From NCBI GenBank assembly GCA_002840275.1, contig PHAB01000021.1, positions 1 to 56,274 of the forward strand: 56,274 nt of DNA, read 5' to 3'. Positions 1 to 7,397 of this stretch are shown here, piece after piece (the stretch's first letter is position 1; each line of letters begins with the position of its first letter). The notes under the pieces were generated by a model. That model did no database searches. It worked only from the letters and a program-made list of their open reading frames with translations, and was not told the DNA's origin. This DNA is from Firmicutes bacterium HGW-Firmicutes-14 (lineage in GTDB: Bacteria > Bacillota > Thermincolia > Thermincolales > UBA2595). The position numbers were made by a program, and so were the translations under genes.

Positions 1-9
1 TGATAGGTT

Positions 10-56
10 GGCCTTCACGCTCGTAACGATTGTCGAATTTGGGCGTGAAGGTGGCC
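10..56. repeat. Imperfect inverted repeat at the window edge
   Basis: GGCCTTCACGC at 10-20 is mirrored by GCGTGAAGG-TGGCC at 43-56, with a small bulge. No gene reads through it. It could be the terminator or end of an element lying left of the window; the sequence does not decide. Bases 57-180 show nothing else recognisable. Confidence 0.35.
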
Positions 57-180
57 TAAAATGACCGGTTTTGTGGTCGTTTTGAAACGAAATATACAAT
101 AATGAAGACAGGTTTTATGGATGCACTAACTATTCATCAAACGGCAAGGGATGCAATTATATGATGCCGTTGAAGTAAAC

Positions 181-213
181 TGACAAACATCTGTCACTTT
201 ACCGTGCGATAAT
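181..213 (+). promoter_or_regulatory. Promoter/operator module, copy 1
   Basis: TGACA-N6-TGTCA (181-196) is an inverted repeat, followed by CTTTACCGTGC and an extended -10 box TGCGATAAT ending at 213. Nearly the same 33 bases occur at 1968-2000 and 3551-3583. Here the module lies about 100 bp before the XRE/ImmA gene. Operator plus extended -10 promoter is inferred from the arrangement. Confidence 0.55.
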
Positions 214-251
214 TTCGCCCAAGGCAATCCGAAATCTTTTGTTTTGCCGGT

Positions 252-291
252 GGATTACTTTGCCGTAATCCAGTACAATATAAATGTACTG
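252..291. promoter_or_regulatory. Two adjoining perfect inverted repeats before the XRE gene
   Basis: GGATTAC-TTTGCC-GTAATCC (252-271) is followed directly by CAGTACA-ATATAAA-TGTACTG (271-291). Both have perfect 7-bp arms. They end 24 bp before the start of an XRE-type regulator, the usual place for an autoregulatory operator. A hairpin in the leader RNA is the alternative. Confidence 0.5.
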
Positions 292-314
292 TACTCTTGA
301 TTGGAGGTGATTGA

Positions 315-644
315 GTGGCTAAAATAGCTGTAAACCATGATGTTTTAAAGTGGGCCAGGGAGTCGAGCAATTTATCTTTAGAAGATGTCGCCCACCGAAT
401 GAAAAAGAGTATTGATATTATTCAGGCCTGGGAAGAGGGACATGACACGCCTACTTATGCTCAGCTTGAGAAGTTAGCTTACGATATCTATAAAAGGCCG
501 CTTGCAGTATTTTTCTTTCCTAATCCTCCAAAAGAAGAAAGTCTAAAAAGTCATTCCGGACGTTGCCTGAATTTGAATACAATAAATTCCCGGCTTCGGT
601 TATTAGGTTATTCAGGCGGGCTCAATCAATGCAAATCAAACTGA
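315..644 (+). pseudogene. XRE helix-turn-helix half of a frameshifted ImmA/IrrE-type protein
   Basis: GTG start behind a strong GGAGGTG site (303-309). Residues 8-60 form an XRE helix-turn-helix followed by the RPLAVFFFPNPPKEE stretch typical of XRE-ImmA/IrrE fusion antitoxins. After an A5 tract (545-549) the frame runs into 30 unrelated residues and stops at 644. Reading one base back at the A tract gives KKSFRTLPEFEYNKFP, which continues smoothly into the metallopeptidase half in the other frame. One lost A therefore splits the gene. This may be true decay, a slippery tract used for phase variation or -1 frameshifting, or a sequencing error. Confidence 0.75.
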
Positions 645-1366
645 ATGAGTTGTGTGAAGGTAAAAATCCCGCTGTAAGAAATATTATTGACGAACTGGTG
701 ATAGCGCCTAATCAGGGTATTAACCAAATCGTTAATAAAATCAGAGACTATTTAGGGATAACGTTAAGGGAGCAGATATCTTGGAAAAATCCCGATGAGG
801 CCCTGAACAACTGGAGAGATGTCTTAGAAAAATGCGGTATTTTCATTTTCAAGGATGCTTTTAAAGAGCGGGGCATTTCGGGATTTTGTTTATATGACGT
901 GGAATTTCCGATAATTTATTTAAATAATTCCATGCCCAAAACCAGGCAGATTTTCACATTGTTTCATGAATTAGTCCACTTGCTTTTCAAAACCGGTGGG
1001 GTTGATAAGATTTTCGATGATTATATTGATACTTTGACTAAAGAAGATAGAAAGATTGAAGTTTTCTGCAACCAGGTAGCCGGGGAGTTCCTGGTGCCGG
1101 AAAACGATTTTTATAAACAGCTGTCCGGACTTTGTATGGATGAAAAGTCTATATCAGCTTTGGCAAACAGGTATACAGTCAGCCGGGAAGTTATTTTGAG
1201 GAAATTGCTGGATAAAGGGATGGTTTCCCAAAAGTATTATTTAGAAAAGACAGCCGAATGGATTGAGGAAGCAAAAACAAAACCCAAGGGCGGCGGTGGT
1301 GACTATTATACGACCAAGGTGGTCTATCTTGGGCATAATTACTTGGATATTGTTTTCAGCAATTAA
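550..1366 (+). pseudogene. ImmA/IrrE-type zinc metallopeptidase half, frameshifted and C-terminally altered
   Basis: This is the second half of the gene that begins at 315, read in the -1 frame. It carries the zinc-peptidase signature HELVHLL (HExxH), then an acidic helix (EVFCNQVAGEFLVP) in which E supplies the third zinc ligand, as in the ImmA/IrrE family. No ribosome site precedes it; the only nearby start is a TTG at 563, so it depends on frameshifting. The C-terminal YLGHNYLDIVFS is a normal family ending, but it then stops abruptly, apparently at a deletion joining it to the DUF4411 remnant. Relatives act as antitoxins or as proteases that cleave repressors. Confidence 0.7.
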
Positions 1367-1544
1367 AGGCGGACCTGTCGCTGACCCTTTTCTTGTGGCA
1401 AAAGCCAAGGCATTAGATGGTACTGTTGTTACTCAGGAAGAGTATAAGCCAAATGGGGTTAAAATCCCTAATATGTGTGAATATATGAATGTAAGATGCA
1501 CTAATTTGGAAGGCCTGATGGAACTGGAAAAATGGGTATTTTAA
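1358..1544 (+). pseudogene. C-terminal remnant of a DUF4411 (PIN-like) toxin
   Basis: From about 1358 another frame reads IKGGPVADPFLVAKAKALDG, then TVVTQEEY, KIPNMCEYMNVRC and a stop at 1544. ADPFLVAKA followed by VVTQE and KIPN is the ending of DUF4411 PIN-like proteins, which commonly sit just downstream of XRE-ImmA/IrrE antitoxins. The first 100 or so residues, with the acidic catalytic ones, are missing. A deletion seems to have removed the end of the antitoxin and the start of the toxin together. It has no start codon of its own. Confidence 0.65.
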
Positions 1545-1620
1545 ACTGATTACTGCCTGTCAATTTTTTTTGCACAATGTTTCTGGGCAATACAGGCCTG
1601 TCTCTGATAATTATTAAGGG

Positions 1621-1888
1621 TTGCTCTGGAGTTTGGAGAGCCTGGGATATATTAAGGTTAACCCGACTGATGCGGTTGATTATACCGGTTATTTGATTCA
1701 GCCTCTGGCAGAGTTTGAACCCGGTGTTTTTACCGGGGAGGAAGTTTCTACTTGATGAAATAAAATCTAAGTATGGCGGTTATAGTTCTGCCGAAATATC
1801 GCAAAAATCGCATGAAGAAAATGGCTGGCTGGACACCCCCTTTTCGGAAGTGAATTCATATAAATATGCTATGGAGCTTAATGAATAG
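1621..1888 (+). pseudogene. Frameshifted C-terminal remnant of a Panacea-domain (DUF4065) protein
   Basis: One frame reads LGYIKVNPTDAVDYTGYLI then QPLAEFEPGVFTGEEVST and stops near 1752. The neighbouring frame continues LDEIKSKYGGYSSAEISQKS then HEENGWLDTPFSEVNSYKYA to a stop at 1886-1888. The second part resembles the end of Panacea/SocA-like antitoxins (SAxExSxxSHxExxW). There is no start, there is a frameshift, and the N-terminus is absent. An intact Panacea gene lies at 35229. The rest of 1545-1967 holds nothing I recognise. Confidence 0.5.
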
Positions 1889-1967
1889 ATAAGGAAAGTG
1901 GGTTCTACCGGCTTGATACGGCTTCAGGTGACGGCTCCCAGATGATGCTGCCGGTCTGGCTTATAAC

Positions 1968-2000
1968 TGACAAACTATTGTCACTTTACCGTGCGATAAT
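1968..2000 (+). promoter_or_regulatory. Promoter/operator module, copy 2
   Basis: The inverted repeat TGACAA-ACTA-TTGTCA (1968-1983) is followed by CTTTACCG and the extended -10 TGCGATAAT (1992-2000). It is nearly identical to copies 1 and 3. The start of the HIRAN-ARPP1 gene is 33 bp after the -10 box, so the whole leader is a short hairpin plus ribosome site. Confidence 0.6.
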
Positions 2001-2025
2001 CTCCCTAAGACACAACTTAGGGAGG
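2001..2025 (+). promoter_or_regulatory. Leader hairpin that masks the ribosome-binding site
   Basis: CTCCCTAAG-ACACAA-CTTAGGGAG has a perfect 9-bp stem. Its 3' arm contains the Shine-Dalgarno sequence GGGAGG (2020-2025), 7 bases before the ATG at 2033. The folded form should hide the ribosome site. The same layout occurs at 3584-3608. Confidence 0.5.
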
Positions 2026-2032
2026 TTTTCTT

Positions 2033-3538
2033 ATGGAGGGCAAACTTCAGTTTATCGGTAAACTGGATACCCGGGTTGCTGGCAGCCAGTATTATGAAGC
2101 CAAAATCAGGCCCGGGGAAGCACTGAACTTTGACCGCAACCCCGGAAATGAATTTGATGAAAATGCCATCGAAGCTCGGAATGCAAGGGGTCAGGTAACC
2201 GGCCACCTGCCCAGGCATCACTCGGTTTTTCTGGCCCCGCTGCTGGATGAAGGCTGGGTTTTTCTGAAGGGAACTGCCGGACAAGTCAACAAGCGCAATG
2301 AGATTACAGTCAGCCTGGATATTTTTGTGACCGGCAAGGGGCAGGCTTTGCTGACCCCGGGCGTAAATGACAATGACAAAGACCTGGTCCATGCTATTAT
2401 AGCCGCCTTTTTCAGGGATTGTGACCGGTATTCGTCAGGTACTGTCCAAAATATGGCCGGGCGGTTCAAGGATTTGACCAGGGAAAACGTTTTGCCCCAG
2501 TCTGTCCTGTTGTCCCGGCTGCTGCACTGGAAGGTTAAAGAAATTGCCGCCAAAGAGCTGGACAGGTTCCATGAAATTATTAAATCCCGTTTAAAAAACT
2601 TTAGGTGTGGAGAGTTCTTTTCCTACAGCAACCTGGGGTTTATGCCCCTGTTTTTGGATGACGGGGACCCCGGTGAATATATATTGCTGAAAGAAGCCCT
2701 GGCTGCCGAGACCTTCGATGTGACGGAAGTCAGTGAAGCCGGGCAGGTCCCGCGGCTTAAGGTCCGCAACCGGGGCAGCAAACCTGTATTGGTTCTGGCC
2801 GGGGAAGAACTGGTGGGGGCCAAACAGAACCGTATTGTGAATATTACAGTTATCATCCCTGCCCTGACCCAGGTAATCATTCCGGTCAGCTGTGTTGAAC
2901 AGAGCCGCTGGGATTACAAATCAAAGAAGTTCTCGGCAGGGCGCCGGGCTGCTGCCGGTTTACGAAGCCAGCTGTCCCGGGATGTAAGGGCATCAGTCCG
3001 CCGGGGTGGTAATTATGACGGTGACCAGGGGGTTGTCTGGGAAGCGGTGGCCTGCATGCACTCATGTCTTGGCACCCACAGCCCGACAGATGCTATGAAT
3101 GATGCTTATGCCGGGGTGGAAGACCGGCTTGCTAAATTTATCGAAAACCTGGCTTACCCCAAGGGCGCAGTTGGAGTGGCAGTATATATCAATGGTAGCA
3201 TGACTGCTATTGAGGCTTTTGACAGCCCTGAGGTTTTGAAAAAGTTGTGGTCTTCCCTGGCCGAAAGTTATGCTGTGGATGCCCTGATGGCCAAAGAGGC
3301 CGAGCCGTCTGAATTTATAGCTTGCGATGAACAATATAAAGAATTCCTAAAAAAAATAGAGAAAAACCTCGAACCACCGGTGAAGGCACCCGGTTCAGGG
3401 TTTGATGTCGGAATTGACGGAGAGGATATTTCCGGGTCCGCATCCTTTGACAGCGGCCGCCTGGTCCACCTGACGGCAATGATTGAACGTTCAGGCGGAG
3501 AGAAAAAAAGGCGCCATTATGAAGAATCCGAAGAATGA
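2033..3538 (+). CDS. HIRAN domain - ARPP-1 domain fusion protein
   Basis: 501 residues, ATG behind GGGAGG. The N-terminus (about 5-75) is a HIRAN domain: VAGSQYYEAKIRPGEALNFD then NPGNEFDENAIEA and GHLPR; this fold binds DNA 3' ends in the eukaryotic HLTF/Rad5 helicases. From about residue 190 the protein matches the ARPP-1 family ('ARG and rhodanese-phosphatase-superfamily associated'), with VLAGEELVGAKQNRIVNITV and CVEQSRWDY as the clearest stretches. The middle (80-185) is unassigned. The tail is charged and low in complexity. No catalytic motif of a helicase or nuclease is present. Its short leader carries promoter module copy 2. Function is unknown; a role in DNA damage or foreign-DNA sensing would be inference from HIRAN alone. 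Confidence 0.75.
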   Translation: MEGKLQFIGKLDTRVAGSQYYEAKIRPGEALNFDRNPGNEFDENAIEARNARGQVTGHLPRHHSVFLAPLLDEGWVFLKGTAGQVNKRNEITVSLDIFVTGKGQALLTPGVNDNDKDLVHAIIAAFFRDCDRYSSGTVQNMAGRFKDLTRENVLPQSVLLSRLLHWKVKEIAAKELDRFHEIIKSRLKNFRCGEFFSYSNLGFMPLFLDDGDPGEYILLKEALAAETFDVTEVSEAGQVPRLKVRNRGSKPVLVLAGEELVGAKQNRIVNITVIIPALTQVIIPVSCVEQSRWDYKSKKFSAGRRAAAGLRSQLSRDVRASVRRGGNYDGDQGVVWEAVACMHSCLGTHSPTDAMNDAYAGVEDRLAKFIENLAYPKGAVGVAVYINGSMTAIEAFDSPEVLKKLWSSLAESYAVDALMAKEAEPSEFIACDEQYKEFLKKIEKNLEPPVKAPGSGFDVGIDGEDISGSASFDSGRLVHLTAMIERSGGEKKRRHYEESEE

Positions 3539-3550
3539 TTATTGAATAGG

Positions 3551-3583
3551 TGACAAACTACTGTCAGTTTTCCATGCGATAAT
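3551..3583 (+). promoter_or_regulatory. Promoter/operator module, copy 3
   Basis: TGACA-AACTAC-TGTCA (3551-3566), then GTTTTCCA and the extended -10 TGCGATAAT (3575-3583). It differs from copy 2 at only a few bases and stands in the same place relative to the next gene. Confidence 0.6.
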
Positions 3584-3608
3584 CTCCCTGGAGACAACTT
3601 CGGGGAGG
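3584..3608 (+). promoter_or_regulatory. Second leader hairpin that masks a ribosome-binding site
   Basis: CTCCCTG (3584-3590) pairs with CGGGGAG (3601-3607) around a 10-base loop, with one T-G pair. GGGGAGG is the ribosome site of the ATG at 3616 and is followed by seven T. Hairpin plus T-run could also act as a weak terminator. Confidence 0.45.
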
Positions 3609-3615
3609 TTTTTTT

Positions 3616-4018
3616 ATGGCCCCAAAATATATTTCTGACTTTCAGGTTGGGGATAGCATTGATGAAATATTATATGTAAGTTCAAAGAGGGTGCAAAACT
3701 ACAAAAACAAACCGGGCTGTTTCCTGAATCTGGTCCTTAGCGACCGGACAGGGACAATCGGGTGCAAGTTTTGGGATTTCAATCCGGAACAGTCAGATGT
3801 TCCGGAAAAATCCGTTATCAGGTGTATAGGAGATGTAGTGGAATTCGCCGATTCACCGGAAATCCATCTCCAGTCCTTTGAACCCGTTGACAAGATGACA
3901 GTTGACCCCGCGGACTTCTTACCGGTAACCCCTCTTGACATCAGGCATATGTGGGCGGGCTGATGGAACACAGTCTGAAAACAGCTAAGATTGTGGAACA
4001 GGTGTTTGTCCGGATATA
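3616..4018 (+). pseudogene. Truncated YhaM-like 3'-5' exoribonuclease (OB-fold part)
   Basis: The open frame from 3616 to 3963 encodes an OB-fold nucleic-acid binding domain (YISDFQVGDSIDEILYVSSK, then FLNLVLSDRTGTIGCKFWD), like the N-terminus of YhaM/CBF1-type exoribonucleases. The frame stops after HMWAG. One base over, the sequence goes on as GLMEHSLKTAKIVEQVFVRI and stops at 4018. GLxEHSL is the beginning of the HD nuclease domain in these proteins. The spacing is too short, so an internal deletion and a frameshift are both likely, and the HD active site is lost. It follows promoter module copy 3. Bases 4019-4120 contain short scraps only. Confidence 0.6.
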
Positions 4019-4120
4019 AGCAGACCAACAATTTACAGGGTATTGAAATAACTTACTATACGCAGGATAGGCATTGAAGCTTTAGCCGAAAAACTTAGTC
4101 CCGAATACAAAACGAAAATA

Positions 4121-4168
4121 AAAAAACCTTGCCTCTTTAATCTCACTTTAAGCAGGGTTTTTTATTTA
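4121..4168 (+). terminator. Rho-independent terminator
   Basis: AAAACCTTGC pairs with GCAGGGTTTT (with one irregular position) across a 19-base loop, and the 3' arm runs into TTTTTTATTTATT. It closes the decayed block before the sigma-54 activator gene. Confidence 0.55.
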
Positions 4169-4252
4169 TTAGGATACATAGACAGGACAAAAGCCAATTG
4201 ACATTTATATGATAAGAGTTTAAAGTTTTTGTAAAAGCGGGGTGAGCAGCAA

Positions 4253-5977
4253 ATGGGTCAGAAAGACTTGTTAGATTATGTGATGGACGGTGTCCAAGAG
4301 GGGATTGCAATCGTTAACAGTGATGATAAAATTATAAAATTTAATCATCAGTTTGGAGAAATAGTCCAGTTACCGGCGGAAAAAATCAATGGAGGTTCAA
4401 TCCAAAAAATTCTCCCCGGGCTTACATCTATCGAAGGAATGACCGGTAAGAGCATGCAGTTTTCCGGCCTGGAACTGGTGGTCAGGCAGGAATCAATGCC
4501 TTTAGATAACGGTGATTACATAAAAATATTTTTTTTATCTAAAACGAAGTCTGATCCCGAACTATTGGAAAAATACGCAGAAGTTAAAATGTTAAAGGAA
4601 ACCTATGAGAATATCCTTAACTCCATAGATGAAGGGGTTCAGTTTTGTGATCTTAATGGCAACATTCGTTTTTACAATCCAAGTCAGGCGAGATTGGATG
4701 GATATAAGGTTGAGGATGTATTGGGAAAACATATCATCGATATTTATAATGTCAATCTGAATGCCAGCCTGTCTCTAACGGTTATCAGAACCGGGAAGCC
4801 TGTTATCGATTGCCTGCGGAAATACACTACCCGTAAAGGTACATCTGTTAATGCGGTTTGTAGTGTTATTCCCTTGTATTCGGGAGGAAAACTTATAGGT
4901 TCGGCATCTATTGAAAAGGATTTTTCCAAATTCGTAGAAATTGCAGAAAAAATTTCTAATTTGCAGGCTGAAGATTTTGGGATCAGGCAAGCCAATGACG
5001 CAACACATTACAATTTTAGCAATATCATTAGTAAGGACCGGAACCTATTGGAGAGCATACACTTAGGTAAAATGGCTGCCAAAACCGAATCTCCCGTTTT
5101 AATTTATGGAGAGACCGGCACTGGAAAAGAAATGTTTGCGCAAAGTATTCACTCAGAGAGCAGCAGGTCGGGAGAACCTTTTTTAGCCATTAATTGCGCC
5201 GCTATTCCGGAAAATCTTCTGGAAGGGATTTTGTTTGGTACAGTTAAAGGGGCGTTTACCGGATCTATTGATCGAAATGGTTTATTGGAACAGGCTAGCG
5301 GTGGAACGGTCTTTTTTGATGAAATAAATTCGATGCCTGTAACTTTGCAGAGCAAATTGCTCAGGGTACTGGAAGAGAAAAAAGTAAGACGTTTGGGTGA
5401 CAAAAAGGAAATACCGATAGATATAAGAATTATTAGCAGCTGCAATGTTGAACCTACCGAAGCCATTGCCAAAAAACATTTACGAAGTGACCTGTTTTAT
5501 CGTCTGGCGGTTATTTACTTATTTATCCCTCCTTTACGGGAACGGTTAGACGATTTAGAGTTTTTAGTAGAACATTTTATCATGAGCTACAATAAGCAAT
5601 TGCGAAAAAACATCAAGGGGATTAGTCCTGATGTTTTGCAGCTTTTCCGTGAATGCCAGTGGTCTGGGAATGTCAGACAGCTCAAACATTCGATTGAATG
5701 TGCGATGACTATAATCCCGAATTCTGAGGACCAGATTAACCTGATTCACATCCCGAAATACTTGAATATCTTTACTCCGCCGACGGATTTAAAAAAGCCG
5801 GAGGTTTTGGATAATAACGATAAAAGTATCAAAGATGTCTTTACACAAATTAAGAAACAGGAACAAGAGGCGATCATCGAGTCACTGACACGGAACGGAG
5901 GTAATATTTCCAAAGCAGCGGAAGACCTGGGAATCAGCAGGCAGCGTCTGCAATACCGGATAAAAAAACTGTGGTGA
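4253..5977 (+). CDS. Sigma-54-dependent transcriptional activator with PAS sensor domains
   Basis: 574 residues. Two PAS-like sensory regions (about 1-100 and 115-230; NSIDEGVQFCDLNGNIRFYN) precede an AAA+ domain with Walker A GETGTGKE, the sigma-54 contact loop GAFTGS, Walker B GGTVFFDE and the arginine region HLRSDLFYRLAVI. The last 40 residues are a Fis-type helix-turn-helix (NGGNISKAAEDLGISRQRLQ). No phosphoacceptor receiver domain is present, so the signal is probably a small molecule or redox state sensed by the PAS domains. It lies directly upstream of a -24/-12 promoter and an amino acid uptake/aspartase operon in the same orientation, which it very likely activates. Length and domain order are normal for the family. 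Confidence 0.9.
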   Translation: MGQKDLLDYVMDGVQEGIAIVNSDDKIIKFNHQFGEIVQLPAEKINGGSIQKILPGLTSIEGMTGKSMQFSGLELVVRQESMPLDNGDYIKIFFLSKTKSDPELLEKYAEVKMLKETYENILNSIDEGVQFCDLNGNIRFYNPSQARLDGYKVEDVLGKHIIDIYNVNLNASLSLTVIRTGKPVIDCLRKYTTRKGTSVNAVCSVIPLYSGGKLIGSASIEKDFSKFVEIAEKISNLQAEDFGIRQANDATHYNFSNIISKDRNLLESIHLGKMAAKTESPVLIYGETGTGKEMFAQSIHSESSRSGEPFLAINCAAIPENLLEGILFGTVKGAFTGSIDRNGLLEQASGGTVFFDEINSMPVTLQSKLLRVLEEKKVRRLGDKKEIPIDIRIISSCNVEPTEAIAKKHLRSDLFYRLAVIYLFIPPLRERLDDLEFLVEHFIMSYNKQLRKNIKGISPDVLQLFRECQWSGNVRQLKHSIECAMTIIPNSEDQINLIHIPKYLNIFTPPTDLKKPEVLDNNDKSIKDVFTQIKKQEQEAIIESLTRNGGNISKAAEDLGISRQRLQYRIKKLW

Positions 5978-5991
5978 TTCCAAAGAAGGTC

Positions 5992-6054
5992 AAATAGCTT
6001 GCTCACCTGCAATTACTGAGTTATCAGAAAAAAGGTGTTCAGCTATTTTTTTTT
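5992..6054 (+). terminator. Terminator after the sigma-54 activator gene
   Basis: AAATAGCT...CACCT pairs with AGGTG...AGCTATTT, followed by about ten T (6045-6054). The loop is long, about 27 bases. It separates the activator from its presumed target operon. Confidence 0.6.
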
Positions 6055-6072
6055 AACTATTCAGATTAGAAA

Positions 6073-6120
6073 GCGCAAAAAACAGCCAAAATCTTTGCGG
6101 ATTTTTGCGATAATTTGCAT
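6073..6120 (+). promoter_or_regulatory. Phased repeats, candidate activator-binding site (UAS)
   Basis: TTTGCG/TTTGCA starts at 6094, 6104 and 6114, exactly 10 bp apart, and GCGCAAAA (6073-6080) is the inverted form. The cluster lies about 140-185 bp upstream of the -24 element, the normal distance for an enhancer of a sigma-54 activator. Binding by the protein encoded at 4253 is inference. Confidence 0.55.
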
Positions 6121-6257
6121 TTGTGCCTCGGCGGAATGCCCGCGGCTGCTATAGACCTGCGTAAAGGAGGATTATCAAAAAATTTTATGTTTTCCTGTTA
6201 AATCAGTAATTCAGAGCAGTTTGACCAGGTAATATAACTGCATAAGAGAGCATTGTT

Positions 6258-6274
6258 TGGCATGGTATTTGCAT
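6258..6274 (+). promoter_or_regulatory. Sigma-54 (-24/-12) promoter of the amino acid transport operon
   Basis: TGGCATGGTATTTGCAT matches the RpoN consensus TGGCAC-N5-TTGCA with the invariant GG and GC at the right spacing. About 170 bp of leader separate it from the first gene. The upstream neighbour encodes a sigma-54 activator. Confidence 0.85.
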
Positions 6275-6447
6275 TTTAAAGTTTAACTAAAAGGATTGTA
6301 TTGTCCAGGGTAAGGACAGGCTAATCTGAATTGGGTTGCAGGAGGTGAGAATAATATAAAGTCGTTGAATTTTCACAGAGACGGGAAAGGTTCACAAAAT
6401 AAGATAAGGGGAGATTTTGACTATAACTAAGAAGGAGGAACGTTTTG

Positions 6448-7293
6448 ATGGCTAGGATGAAGAGTTGGGTCTTATTGGTGTTAGTCAGTATCCTTATAAC
6501 CGGTTTATTTGTTGGGTGTGGGAAGAAAGAAGCAGCTGATCAGACGACTGCCAGTGCCCTTGAGGCGATTAAAGCGAAGGGAAAATTGGTAATCGGGGTT
6601 AAGGGTGATTTCCCGCCATACGGTTTTGTTGATGAAAAAGGTAATAATGTTGGTTTTGAAATTGATATGGCCCGCAGACTTGCCGAGGACCTTTTTGGCG
6701 ACCCTGAAAAAATAGAACTTGTGGTTGTTACCGGAACTAACAGAATTCCTAACCTGCAGTCAGGAAAAATTGATGTGATTCTGGCAACTTTAGGAATAAC
6801 AGAAGAAAGGGCAACACAGGTTGATTATTCAAAGCCGTATTTTAAAAGCGGCGTACAGTTATTGGTTCCCAAGGACAGCACAATTGACAGTCTTGAAGAT
6901 TTAAAAGGTCAGCAGGTAATCACAATTACCGGCACCACAGGCGACGCAGGGCTGCAAAAGCTTGTCCCGGAAGCGAAGTTACTAAAACTGGCAACTACTT
7001 CGGAGGCCCTGCAAGCACTCAGAGATAATAGAGGTGTGGCTTTTGCCCAGGATAATACGCTGATCTATGTTTTAGCAAAACAGTATCCTGAATTTAAAGT
7101 GGTAGGAGAGCCCTTTGCTGAATCCGAGTGGGCATTAGCAGCCAGAAAAGGCGAAACAGATGTAGTTGACTGGATCAATAAGAACCTGGATACATGGCTG
7201 CAGGAGGACTATTATTATCAGCTGTATGAAAAGTGGATTGCTAAAGATACACCGGACAACTTTGACCCCAGTGTGTGGATAAAACGGCCATAA
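6448..7293 (+). CDS. Polar amino acid ABC transporter substrate-binding lipoprotein
   Basis: 281 residues from ATG 6448, nine bases after GGAGG; a TTG three bases earlier is less likely. The N-terminus is a lipoprotein signal with lipobox LFVGC, so the mature protein is anchored outside the membrane. The rest is a solute-binding protein family 3 domain: KGKLVIGVKGDFPPYGFVDE at the start, GFEIDMARRLAEDL, and IDVILATLGITEERA. The downstream permeases, ATPase and aspartase suggest aspartate, or a related acidic or amide amino acid, as the ligand; the sequence alone does not fix it. It is the first gene of the sigma-54 operon. Confidence 0.9.
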   Translation: MARMKSWVLLVLVSILITGLFVGCGKKEAADQTTASALEAIKAKGKLVIGVKGDFPPYGFVDEKGNNVGFEIDMARRLAEDLFGDPEKIELVVVTGTNRIPNLQSGKIDVILATLGITEERATQVDYSKPYFKSGVQLLVPKDSTIDSLEDLKGQQVITITGTTGDAGLQKLVPEAKLLKLATTSEALQALRDNRGVAFAQDNTLIYVLAKQYPEFKVVGEPFAESEWALAARKGETDVVDWINKNLDTWLQEDYYYQLYEKWIAKDTPDNFDPSVWIKRP

Positions 7294-7309
7294 CTTAAGA
7301 ACCACCTTT

Positions 7310-7362
7310 GGCCCTGGCAGCCTCAAGACGGGTAGTACAGATCGCTAAGAGTTGTCAGGGCC
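7310..7362 (+). promoter_or_regulatory. Intercistronic stem-loop between binding protein and permease
   Basis: GGCCCTGGCA (7310-7319) pairs with TGTCAGGGCC (7353-7362), ten pairs with one G-U. No T-run follows, so it is more like an mRNA stabilising or processing hairpin. Such hairpins commonly raise expression of the binding protein relative to the membrane subunits. Confidence 0.5.
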
Positions 7363-7397
7363 TTACCCTTAAGGGACGATATTAAGGGAGGATTGAT

